DNA of 64,000 nucleotides, taken from assembly GCF_000014425.1 (NCBI RefSeq), contig NC_008530.1:682001-746000 (forward strand). Reading direction: 5' to 3'. The number at the start of each line of letters is the position of its first letter. Positions within the stretch are counted from its first letter, which is position 1. The DNA is from Lactobacillus gasseri ATCC 33323 = JCM 1131. GTDB taxonomy: Bacteria; Bacillota; Bacilli; Lactobacillales; Lactobacillaceae. The notes under the pieces were generated by a model. The model did no database searches. It had not been told where the DNA came from and saw nothing but the letters and a program-made list of their open reading frames with translations. Made by a program: the position numbers and the translations under genes. Shown in pieces: positions 51,282 to 59,796 of this stretch.

Positions 51282-52961
51282 ATGTTAGTTGAATTAGATA
51301 TTAAAAATTTTGCAATTATTAAGACTCTTAAAGTTCGTTTTCAAGAAAAAATGACTGTCTTGATTGGAGAAACAGGTGCAGGAAAGTCGATTATTATTGA
51401 TGCAGTGTCTCTCCTATTAGGAAGTCGAGCACAAAGTGAGATGATTCGCTCTGGTGAAGAAAAAGCGGTAATCACGGGCTTATTTGTGCTGAGTGAACAA
51501 AAAGAGTTAATTGAAAAATTATATGAAAAGTATGGTCTTCCATTTGAAGATGATCAATTGATAATTAGTCGAGAACTAACGCATAAGGGAAGAAATGTAG
51601 TTAGAATTAATGGTCAGCTAACAACAATTAATGTACTACGTGAAATCGGTAAAAATTTAGTTGATATTCATGGTCAAAATGATCAACAAATCTTAATGGA
51701 TCCAGAACGGCAAATTGACTTGATTGATAATTATGCTAAACCTGAGTTTAAAGACGAGTTGCAAGATTATGCAGCTGATTTTGAAACATGGCGTCATCTT
51801 ACTTCGCAATTGCGTAAATTAAGAGAAGATGCGCAAGAAATTGCTCAGAAACAAGATATTTTAGAATTTCAAAATAATGAGCTTGAGAGTGCCGATTTAA
51901 CTGATCCAGATGAGGATGAAAAGTTAGAAGAAGAATTTAATGAATTAAATAATTATCAAAAAATTGCTGATACAGCTAATTATTTTATACAATTATATGA
52001 CGATGATGAGCATGGATTAGCTACTTTACTTGGGGATGCACAAAATGCAGCAGAAGATCTAAGTAATTATGGTAAAAAATTTGAAAATTTTGCTACTAGT
52101 TTTAATGATGGCGTTTATTCATTAAACGACGCTCGTAGTGAATTATCTTCTCTAATGGATCAGATGGATTTTGACGAAGAGCGATATCAGTATGTTTCTA
52201 ACCGTTTAGATACTCTGAATACTCTTAAAAAGAAATATGGACCAACTTTAGAAGATGTTTTTAAATTTGCCCAAAAAGTTAAGAGCGAACTTGGTGAATT
52301 TGAAACTGGAGATTTGGACGAAGAAAAAATTCAAAAAGAATTAGCTGATGTTGAGAAGAGACTCAGCAAGAAGGCTAAAAGACTACATAAGCAAAGAGAA
52401 CAAATTGCTCGCGAGCTAGAAGAAAAGATAAAAAAAGAATTAGCTGATCTTTACATGGAAAAAGCTCGTTTTTCTATTCGAATTAATGAAACCAATTCTT
52501 TTACAAAATTAGGAACAGATCAAGTAATTTTTATGATTGCGCCAAACCCTGGTGAGTCTTTAATGCCTTTAGTCAAGATTGTGTCTGGTGGGGAGCAGTC
52601 TCGTTTAATTTTAGCTTTGAAAGCGATCTTTAGTCGTGTAGAGCCGGTTGGAACAATGATTTTTGATGAAATTGATACTGGTGTTTCTGGACGTGTTTCA
52701 GCAGCTATTGGTAAAAAAATGCATGCAATTGGTCAAGAAAAACAAGTTATTACGATAACTCATTCACCCCAAGTTGCTGCTGCTGGTGATCAACGCTACT
52801 CAGTTGTAAAACAAGTTAAAGATGGAGCAACTTATACTCAAGTTGGTCCGCTTACTCAAGAAGAAGCAATTACGGCAATTGCTCAAATGATGGCTGGTTC
52901 TGATGTAACCGATGCGGCTAAAAGAAATGCTGCTGATTTGATGGAAAGTTTTAAGAAATAA
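51282..52961 (+). CDS. recN: DNA repair protein RecN
   Basis: A 559-residue SMC-like ATPase for double-strand break repair. Walker A GETGAGKS is at about residues 29-36, coiled-coil arms fill 150-385, the signature VSGGEQSRL near 424 and Walker B MIFDEIDTG near 460. I chose ATG 51282, preceded by AGGTGAG; GTG 51273 would add three residues. The argR gene found between tlyA and recN in B. subtilis is missing. It ends the operon with a terminator. Confidence 0.96.
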   Translation: MLVELDIKNFAIIKTLKVRFQEKMTVLIGETGAGKSIIIDAVSLLLGSRAQSEMIRSGEEKAVITGLFVLSEQKELIEKLYEKYGLPFEDDQLIISRELTHKGRNVVRINGQLTTINVLREIGKNLVDIHGQNDQQILMDPERQIDLIDNYAKPEFKDELQDYAADFETWRHLTSQLRKLREDAQEIAQKQDILEFQNNELESADLTDPDEDEKLEEEFNELNNYQKIADTANYFIQLYDDDEHGLATLLGDAQNAAEDLSNYGKKFENFATSFNDGVYSLNDARSELSSLMDQMDFDEERYQYVSNRLDTLNTLKKKYGPTLEDVFKFAQKVKSELGEFETGDLDEEKIQKELADVEKRLSKKAKRLHKQREQIARELEEKIKKELADLYMEKARFSIRINETNSFTKLGTDQVIFMIAPNPGESLMPLVKIVSGGEQSRLILALKAIFSRVEPVGTMIFDEIDTGVSGRVSAAIGKKMHAIGQEKQVITITHSPQVAAAGDQRYSVVKQVKDGATYTQVGPLTQEEAITAIAQMMAGSDVTDAAKRNAADLMESFKK

Positions 52962-53023
52962 AATAAAGGACTTCTCGTATGATGTTTAAAAATTACATCA
53001 CTTTAAGAAGTCCTTTATTTTTA
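52960..53023. terminator. Bidirectional terminator between recN and the small hypothetical gene
   Basis: AAATAAAGGACTTCT pairs with AGAAGTCCTTTATTT, with an inner stem GATGT/ACATC. T residues flank both sides. Confidence 0.88.
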
Positions 53024-53314
53024 TGCTGTTTCAACATTAAAGATGTCATTTAAGTCGATAATTCTAATTATATTATTATCATAGCTATCCAGTACAAAAC
53101 GTCCAGCCGATGTTCGTTTAATTAGTTGACCGATTTCTGTTTTTCCATTTTGATAAGTGAGTAAGATGTATTCTTTATGAAAGAGAGCATGCTCTAAAAT
53201 TCTGATAATTTTACCTGGATCTTGTGCAAAAGTAGTAAGCTTATTAATATTATAGGTAAAGAAATAATTGTAGATTTGTTTGCTATAATTATTAAGTGAT
53301 TTTAATAAATTCAT
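53021..53314 (-). CDS. Hypothetical 97-residue protein
   Basis: A protein I do not recognise. It has a basic, aromatic N-terminal half (NNYSKQIYNYFFTYNINKL) and a beta-rich second half, HKEYILLTYQNGKTEIGQLIKR followed by SAGRFVLDSYDNNIIRIIDL, resembling small SH3-like or YolD-like barrels. There is no signal peptide or membrane span. Its own strand has GAGGAATGAG before the ATG. It is alone, divergent from gmk, and shares the recN terminator. Confidence 0.7.
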   Translation of the reverse strand: MNLLKSLNNYSKQIYNYFFTYNINKLTTFAQDPGKIIRILEHALFHKEYILLTYQNGKTEIGQLIKRTSAGRFVLDSYDNNIIRIIDLNDIFNVETA

Positions 53315-53473
53315 ATCTCATTCCTCGTATATCCCGAACTTGCGTTTGCACTATGTATTATACGAACAAATGTTTTTAATTGCAAGCAGAATTTATATCT
53401 CTTTGCGAAACTCTTGAAATTACTCGCTTTTTAGTGCAATATATTCTTGTTACTATAATTTTTAGGAGCAAAA

Positions 53474-54088
53474 ATGGCACATCAAGGTTTATTATTAGTT
53501 CTATCTGGTCCTTCAGGTGTTGGTAAGGGGACCGTTAAAAGTGCAATGGTTAAGCAAAAAGCTTTTTCATTTGAATATTCTGTTTCAATGACGACTCGTA
53601 AGCCTCGTCCAGGTGAAGTTGATGGCAAGGATTACTATTTTGTTTCGGAAGATCGTTTTCAAGAGGCAATTAAAGATAACGAACTTTTGGAATATAATGA
53701 ATATGTAGGTAATCACTACGGCACTCCTCTTGCACCTGTTCAAAAGATGCTTAAAGAGGGCAAAGATGTTTTACTTGAAATTGATGTTAATGGAGCAAAA
53801 CAAGTGCGTAAGTTGATGCCAGATGGTGTTTTTATCTTTTTAACACCACCAGATTTGCACGAATTAAAGCATCGAATTGTTAACCGCGGAACCGATTCCG
53901 ACAAGGTAATTGCGATGAGAATGAAGCAGGCACGTAAAGAGATCTTAATGATGGAAGATTATGATTATGCTGTAGTTAATGATACTGTTGCTAATGTGGT
54001 TGATCATATTAAATCTATTGTTGAAGCAGAACACGTGCGTGTACCGCGAGTAATTAATGATTATAGAAATATGGTTAAGGAGGATTAA
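53474..54088 (+). CDS. gmk: Guanylate kinase
   Basis: A 204-residue kinase converting GMP to GDP. The P-loop GPSGVGKGT is at residues 11-19, SVSMTTRKPRPGEVDGKDY near 37-55 binds GMP, and DYDYAVVND near 155-163 closes the fold. GAGCAAAA lies before the ATG; TATAAT at 53454-53459 is a likely -10 with a weak -35. It precedes rpoZ with three bases between, the usual order. (p)ppGpp is known to inhibit this enzyme in Firmicutes, relevant to the RelP gene in this window. Confidence 0.96.
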   Translation: MAHQGLLLVLSGPSGVGKGTVKSAMVKQKAFSFEYSVSMTTRKPRPGEVDGKDYYFVSEDRFQEAIKDNELLEYNEYVGNHYGTPLAPVQKMLKEGKDVLLEIDVNGAKQVRKLMPDGVFIFLTPPDLHELKHRIVNRGTDSDKVIAMRMKQARKEILMMEDYDYAVVNDTVANVVDHIKSIVEAEHVRVPRVINDYRNMVKED

Positions 54089-54091
54089 CAG

Positions 54092-54310
54092 ATGAAAATT
54101 ACATATCCATCTATTGATAAATTGCTGTCACGAGTGAATTCTCGTTATTCTCTTTCAGTTTTAGCTGCTAAAAGAGCTCATGAAATTCAAGCAGGCGCAC
54201 CATTAGCTTTAAAGCATTATAAGTCTGACAAAGCAGTTGGCAAAGCACTTGAAGAAATTGCTGCTGGTAAAGTTACAATTGATCCTGAGCATCGTGAAGA
54301 TATTGGCTAG
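54092..54310 (+). CDS. rpoZ: RNA polymerase omega subunit
   Basis: A 72-residue subunit with [29 protein letters not shown], the conserved omega start, and [15 protein letters not shown]. It helps assemble RNA polymerase. AAGGAGGATTAACAG precedes the ATG. A terminator follows, so gmk-rpoZ is a short unit. The coaBC gene that is next in B. subtilis is not here. Confidence 0.95.
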
Positions 54311-54318
54311 AATCTTTT

Positions 54319-54347
54319 CCTTCATTGTTAAGCAATGAAGGTTTTTT
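54319..54347 (+). terminator. Terminator after rpoZ
   Basis: CCTTCATTG pairs perfectly with CAATGAAGG around TTAAG, followed by a T run. priA begins 18 bases later, so some readthrough or a promoter elsewhere must supply priA. Confidence 0.88.
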
Positions 54348-54364
54348 AGTAGGTGATAAGTTAG

Positions 54365-56761
54365 ATGATCGCACAAGTTAGTGTAGATGTGGCTGCTAAG
54401 CAAACTGACCGCGTGTTTGAATATCATATTCCTCAAGAACTAACTGATGTAGCAGTTGGCTCAAGAGTAGTCGTTCCCTTTGGGCGGCGAAAAGTACAGG
54501 GCTTCGTTGTTGGTATTAGTAAAACAACCTCTTATACAGGAAAATTAAAAGATTTACTTGTTGTAGTTGATGAATTGCCACCTCTTACTCCAGAATTAAT
54601 TACTCTGTCTAAAACTTTAGCCGATAAAATTTTTGCGTACCGAATTACAATCCTGCAATCGATGCTGCCAAGGGTAATGAGGGCAAACTATCGAAAAATT
54701 TTAGTTCCAATTACTGAAGAAGCAAAAAAACTTAAAATTTTTAAAGGTGAACCACTTGATTTAAATGAAGTTTCAAATCTTAATACTATTATAGAAATTA
54801 AAAAGCTAATTAAAAATAATCAGGCTAAGATTGAATACCTAGTTGAAAATAAAGCAAAGAAAAAGCAAATTGCAATTTATCTTTTGACTAAAACGAAAGC
54901 AGAATATCAACAGATTTTAAAAGGACTAAGGAAAACTGCTAAAAAACAGCAGGTTTTATTGGATAATATCGTAAAAAATTATCATGAGTATCCAAAATTA
55001 GGCTCAAAAATAGTGTCTGAATTAGATGTGTCAAGTTCTGTTCTAAGAGCTGCTGTAAAAAAGGGATGGCTTGTAAAAAAAGAGCAGGAAATGTATCGTG
55101 ATCCTTTAAAAGACTTTGAACCTAGAAAAAAGAAAATTCAAATTAAGTTAAATTCAGAACAAACTCATGCTTTGAATTCGATTGGAAAAAGTATTCAAAA
55201 AAGAGAAGCAAAAACTTTTCTTCTTGAGGGAATTACTGGTAGTGGTAAGACAGAAGTGTACCTTCATGCAATTAGTATTGCACTTGAACAAAAGCGGAAT
55301 GCTTTAATGCTAGTTCCAGAAATTTCTCTAACTCCGCAAATGGTTAAGCAAGTAAAAGAACGTTTTGGAGATAACGTTGCAGTTTTGCATAGTGGCTTAT
55401 CTGAAGGAGAAAAATATGATGAGTGGCGCAGAATTCGTCGTGGAGAAGCTCAAGTTGTAGTCGGAGCAAGAAGTGCGATCTTTGCACCTTTAAAAAATAT
55501 TGGCTTAATAGTAATTGATGAAGAACATGAATCTTCCTATAAACAAAATGATACTCCTCGTTACCATGCTCGAGACGTTGCATTATTAAGAAGTAAATTT
55601 CATAAATGTCCTGTTGTTTTAGGAAGTGCTACGCCTTCTTTAGCAAGTCGTGCTCGAGCTCAAAAAGGAAGATATGAATTATTACTTTTAACTAAACGTG
55701 CCAATCAAAAAGCTTTGCCAAAAGTAGATTTGATAGATTTAAAAACAGTTGAATTTGCTGGAGCTCAGTTTGATTTGTCGATTCCTTTAGTGGATGCAAT
55801 TAAAGAAAAAATAGCTAAAAAAGAGCAGGTCATTCTACTTTTAAATCGCCGAGGTTTCGCTAGTTTTATGCTTTGTCGTAATTGTGGCTTTGTCTTAAAA
55901 TGTCCAAATTGTGATATTTCATTAACGCTCCATAAAGATACACAGCAGATGCAGTGCCATTATTGCGGTCATAAAGAACCGATTCCAAGAAGATGTCCAA
56001 ATTGTCAAAGTGAAAAAATAAGGTTTTTAGGTACTGGAACGCAGAAAGTACAAGAAGAACTTGAGAATTTATTACCCGAAGCAAAAATTTTAAGAATGGA
56101 TGTTGATACAACTAGACGTAAGGGAAGTTATAAAAAGATCCTAGATAGTTTTGGAGATCATCAAGCTGATATTTTATTAGGGACACAGATGATCGCCAAA
56201 GGACTAGATTTTCCCAATGTAACATTAGTTGGCGTAATTAATGCCGACACTGCTCTCTCGCTGCCAGATTTTAATTCTTCAGAAAAAACTTTTGATTTGC
56301 TAACGCAAGTATCAGGAAGAGCAGGAAGAGCAGAAAAAACAGGTAGGGTAATGATTCAAACTTATAATCCAGATAATTATGCGATAAAATTAGCTCAAAG
56401 TCAGGATTACGAAAGTTTTTATCAAAAAGAAATGCGGGTTAGATTTCAAGGCAATTATCCACCTTTCTTCTATACCACACTAATTACAATTACATCAAAA
56501 AATGAACAATCAGCTGCTAAAGAAGCATTTGTGATAAAAAGAAAGTTGATGCGGCATCTACATGCCCCAACAATTATTTTGGGGCCGACGCCAAGCAGCG
56601 TAGCAAAAATAAAAAATCAATATTATTACCAAATCTTGGTAAAATATAAGCATGAGCCTAAATTGCATGATTTGCTTCATCAGATTCAAGATGATGCACA
56701 ATTAGCGCAAAAACGGGGTTTAAATATATATATAGATAATGAACCAGAAAGAATAATGTAA
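54365..56761 (+). CDS. priA: Primosomal protein N' (replication restart helicase)
   Basis: A 798-residue DNA helicase. Walker A GITGSGKTEVYL is near residues 295-306, VIDEEHESSYK near 380 is the DEAH-box, and the zinc-binding insert CRNCGFVLKCPNCD and CHYCGHKEPIPRRCPNC is near 500-545. The N-terminal 3'-binding domain (about 1-105) is present. It restarts stalled replication forks. AGGTGATAAGTTAG precedes the ATG. It starts the long housekeeping operon to thiN. Confidence 0.96.
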   Translation: MIAQVSVDVAAKQTDRVFEYHIPQELTDVAVGSRVVVPFGRRKVQGFVVGISKTTSYTGKLKDLLVVVDELPPLTPELITLSKTLADKIFAYRITILQSMLPRVMRANYRKILVPITEEAKKLKIFKGEPLDLNEVSNLNTIIEIKKLIKNNQAKIEYLVENKAKKKQIAIYLLTKTKAEYQQILKGLRKTAKKQQVLLDNIVKNYHEYPKLGSKIVSELDVSSSVLRAAVKKGWLVKKEQEMYRDPLKDFEPRKKKIQIKLNSEQTHALNSIGKSIQKREAKTFLLEGITGSGKTEVYLHAISIALEQKRNALMLVPEISLTPQMVKQVKERFGDNVAVLHSGLSEGEKYDEWRRIRRGEAQVVVGARSAIFAPLKNIGLIVIDEEHESSYKQNDTPRYHARDVALLRSKFHKCPVVLGSATPSLASRARAQKGRYELLLLTKRANQKALPKVDLIDLKTVEFAGAQFDLSIPLVDAIKEKIAKKEQVILLLNRRGFASFMLCRNCGFVLKCPNCDISLTLHKDTQQMQCHYCGHKEPIPRRCPNCQSEKIRFLGTGTQKVQEELENLLPEAKILRMDVDTTRRKGSYKKILDSFGDHQADILLGTQMIAKGLDFPNVTLVGVINADTALSLPDFNSSEKTFDLLTQVSGRAGRAEKTGRVMIQTYNPDNYAIKLAQSQDYESFYQKEMRVRFQGNYPPFFYTTLITITSKNEQSAAKEAFVIKRKLMRHLHAPTIILGPTPSSVAKIKNQYYYQILVKYKHEPKLHDLLHQIQDDAQLAQKRGLNIYIDNEPERIM

Positions 56762-56781
56762 TTAAGAAAGAAGTTGAATCT

Positions 56782-57726
56782 ATGTCATCAGTTATTTTTT
56801 TAGGAACACCAAATTTTGGTAGTGTTGTTTTACAGGGCTTAATTGATCAAGGATATGATGTTAAAGCGGTAGTTACTCAACCCGATAAACGAGTAGGGCG
56901 TAAGCAAGTAGTTCATCAATCTGCTGTTAAACAAACTGCACTAAAACATAATCTTCCAGTGTACCAGCCAGCTAAGTTATCTGGATCAGATGAGCTCGCA
57001 GAATTAATGAAGATTGAACCAGATTTTATTGTAACTGCAGCTTATGGACAATTTTTGCCAACTAAATTTTTGAAGTCTGCTAAGATTGCACCAGTTAATG
57101 TTCATGGTTCACTCTTGCCTAAATATCGTGGTGGTGCACCAATTCAATACTCAGTTTTAAATGGAGATAAAGAAACTGGGGTTACAATAATGGAAATGGT
57201 TAAGAAAATGGATGCAGGAGATATATTCTCTCAAAAAGCTTTACCAATTGAAGATGATGATACCAGTGGTACTTTATTTGATAAGTTAAGTATTTTAGGT
57301 AGAGATTTACTGCTAGAAACCTTGCCTAAGTTTATTGATGGAACAGTAACACGTACTCCTCAAAATGAAGATAAAGTAGTCTTTTCTCCAAATATTTCTA
57401 AAGAACAAGAGCAAATTAAGTTAACAATGACGGCTGAACAAGCTAATAATTTGATTCGCGCCCTTAATCCGGATCCAGGTGCATATGTAATGCTTGATGG
57501 CAAGAGATTTAAGATTTGGAAGGCGAAACCTTTAGCTGAGAAGACAAGTTTTCCTGCTGGAACTTTAGTTACTAATAAAAAGAAATTTGTAATTAGCATG
57601 GCTGGTGGAAGCGAATTAGAACTACTTGAAGTTCAACCAACTGGTAAGAAAAAAATGAATATTAAGGACTACTTAAACGGCCAAGGCAGTCATTTTACAA
57701 GTGGAGAAAAGATAATCGATGAGTAA
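56782..57726 (+). CDS. fmt: Methionyl-tRNA formyltransferase
   Basis: A 314-residue enzyme adding the formyl group to initiator Met-tRNA using 10-formyl-THF (from FolD). VNVHGSLLPKYRGGAPIQ near 108-125 holds the active-site N and H, and the catalytic aspartate is in KMDAGDIFSQ near 143. def, which often lies between priA and fmt, is absent. It overlaps rsmB by eight bases. Confidence 0.95.
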   Translation: MSSVIFLGTPNFGSVVLQGLIDQGYDVKAVVTQPDKRVGRKQVVHQSAVKQTALKHNLPVYQPAKLSGSDELAELMKIEPDFIVTAAYGQFLPTKFLKSAKIAPVNVHGSLLPKYRGGAPIQYSVLNGDKETGVTIMEMVKKMDAGDIFSQKALPIEDDDTSGTLFDKLSILGRDLLLETLPKFIDGTVTRTPQNEDKVVFSPNISKEQEQIKLTMTAEQANNLIRALNPDPGAYVMLDGKRFKIWKAKPLAEKTSFPAGTLVTNKKKFVISMAGGSELELLEVQPTGKKKMNIKDYLNGQGSHFTSGEKIIDE

Positions 57727-59035
57727 TGCAAGAACAGTTGCTTTAGAAACTTTGATTAAGGTTTTTAATCAAAAGAGCTATTCTAATATTGCTTTAAATA
57801 ATGAACTAGTAAAACATGAATTAAAACCAGCTGATAAAGCTTTAGCTACAAGAATTGTTTATGGAACTATTCAATATAAAATATTTTTAGAATATCAATT
57901 AAAACCACTAATTAAAACCAAATTGCGCGATAAGTTTTTAATGCCATTACTTTTAATGTCTGCATACCAATATTTTTTTCTAGAAAAAGTACCAGCAAAT
58001 GCAATTTTTGATGAAGCAAATAAATTAGCTAAAAAATTTGCTAAGAAAAATAGTGGTAGCTATAAACTAGTTAACGGAATTCTACGTGCTTTAGAGCGCC
58101 AAGGAAAAGTTTTGCCAGCGCCTGATAATTTAGTTGATTATTTGAGTATCAAAGAGAGCTTTCCTAAATGGCTGGTAGAATATTTATTAGATAACTTTGG
58201 TGAAGATCAGACTAAAGAAATATTGGTGCGAAGTAATCAGCCAGCGGCTAACTCAATCAGGATGGCTGTAGAGGAAGACAAGTTTGAAGAAATCAAAGAA
58301 GCATTGAAAAAAGATGGTTTTGATTTTAAAGAATCTTGTTTAACAGCGCATAATTTGAACCTAAATAAGGGCGGAGTAGCTCAAACTAACTTGTTTAAGG
58401 ATGGTAAAATTACTATTCAAGATGCGGCTGCCTCGCTTGCAGTAGATGCTTTTAAGTTTACTGGCGATGAACAGGTTTTAGATGCATGTAGTGCTCCAGG
58501 GGGAAAGACTGTTCAAATTGCAGAGAAATTAACAACTGGTAACGTAATTGCTTTAGATATTCATGAAAATAAACTAAGACTCGTCAAAAATGCTGCTAAA
58601 AGACTTCATGTTAGTGATAAAGTAAAGACAAAGGCTCTGGATGCTAGAAAAGCTCAAGAGTATTTTACAGCAGGGCAATTTGATAAAATCTTAGTAGATG
58701 CTCCTTGTTCTGGTCTCGGTTTAATAAGACGTAAGCCAGAGATTAGATGTGAAAAGTCATTAAATGATATTAAAAATTTAGCTAGAATTCAGCTGTCCAT
58801 TTTAGAAAACATAAGTGGACTTTTAACTGCAGGCGGAGAGCTGGTTTATTCAACTTGCACAATTAGCCTTGAAGAAGATGAAGGAGTAGTTAATCAATTT
58901 TTGAAACTGCATCCTGATTTTGAATTAGTTCCAGTTCAAGTGGGAAAGCTTCCAAAACAAAATATGGTAAGAATTTTTCCTAGTGCAGATGGCAGTGATG
59001 GATTTTTTATTGCAAAATTAAAAAAACGAGGGTAA
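57719..59035 (+). CDS. rsmB: 16S rRNA (cytosine-967 C5) methyltransferase
   Basis: A 438-residue protein with an N-terminal NusB-like RNA-binding domain (about 1-130) and a SAM methyltransferase domain. DACSAPGGKTVQIAE near 259-273 is the SAM site, DAPCSGLGLIRRKPE near 326-340 has the cleft cysteine, and STCTI near 381 the nucleophile cysteine. It overlaps fmt and is followed closely by stp. Confidence 0.95.
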   Translation: MSNARTVALETLIKVFNQKSYSNIALNNELVKHELKPADKALATRIVYGTIQYKIFLEYQLKPLIKTKLRDKFLMPLLLMSAYQYFFLEKVPANAIFDEANKLAKKFAKKNSGSYKLVNGILRALERQGKVLPAPDNLVDYLSIKESFPKWLVEYLLDNFGEDQTKEILVRSNQPAANSIRMAVEEDKFEEIKEALKKDGFDFKESCLTAHNLNLNKGGVAQTNLFKDGKITIQDAAASLAVDAFKFTGDEQVLDACSAPGGKTVQIAEKLTTGNVIALDIHENKLRLVKNAAKRLHVSDKVKTKALDARKAQEYFTAGQFDKILVDAPCSGLGLIRRKPEIRCEKSLNDIKNLARIQLSILENISGLLTAGGELVYSTCTISLEEDEGVVNQFLKLHPDFELVPVQVGKLPKQNMVRIFPSADGSDGFFIAKLKKRG

Positions 59036-59041
59036 GTAATT

Positions 59042-59794
59042 TTGATTAAAACAGCGTTTGCTTCAAGCATTGGTAGAGTCCGAGAAACTAATCAGGACTT
59101 TGTAAAAGTATTTAAAAATCAAAATAATATTATTATGGGGATCGTTTGTGATGGAATGGGTGGCCATCAGGGCGGCGATGTTGCTTCAACGATGGCTGTT
59201 AGCCACTTAGGTCACAATTTTGAAAAGACAGATTTTACTGATCCTGATTTAGCTCAAAAATGGCTAACTGTACAATTGCGGTTAGAAAACGAAACTATTT
59301 TAAGCACAGCAGATCGTTTTGCTGATTTAAATGGGATGGGCACTACGATTGTTTTGGCAATTGCTTTTACCGAAAAAATCTTAATCGCTCATTTAGGAGA
59401 TTCACGTTGCTATTTGTATGGCGGAAATGAATTTAAGCAAATCACTGAGGATCATTCGTTAGTTCACGAATTAGTTAAGATGGGACAAATAACTGAGCAA
59501 CAAGCTAGAAATCATCCTCAAAAAAACATCATTACTGAAACATTAGGTGTTTCAAGTACTGTGAATCCTGAATTTGATATACTTGAAGTACATGCAGGTG
59601 ATATTTTCCTCCTTTGTACAGATGGGTTAACAAACTCTTTAACAGATCCGCAGATTCAACAGATTCTTGCCACTAAGAATTTAAATTTAAAAGAGCGTTG
59701 CAATAAACTGATCAATGAAGCAAATCGTTTAGGCGGCGGAGATAATATCACTGTTTGTTTACTTGCCTATGTAGAAAAGGATGGTGACAAATAG
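59042..59794 (+). CDS. stp: PP2C-type Ser/Thr phosphatase
   Basis: A 250-residue metal-dependent phosphatase that counters the kinase encoded next. The metal-binding motifs are RETNQD near 14-19, DGMGGHQGGD near 38-47, LGDSRCY near 119, LCTDGLTN near 193 and GGGDNIT near 234. It starts at TTG 59042 with GAGGGTAAG before it. It is two bases from prkC; this pair is conserved in Firmicutes and controls cell-wall growth and stress responses. Confidence 0.94.
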   Translation: MIKTAFASSIGRVRETNQDFVKVFKNQNNIIMGIVCDGMGGHQGGDVASTMAVSHLGHNFEKTDFTDPDLAQKWLTVQLRLENETILSTADRFADLNGMGTTIVLAIAFTEKILIAHLGDSRCYLYGGNEFKQITEDHSLVHELVKMGQITEQQARNHPQKNIITETLGVSSTVNPEFDILEVHAGDIFLLCTDGLTNSLTDPQIQQILATKNLNLKERCNKLINEANRLGGGDNITVCLLAYVEKDGDK

Positions 59795-59796
59795 CG

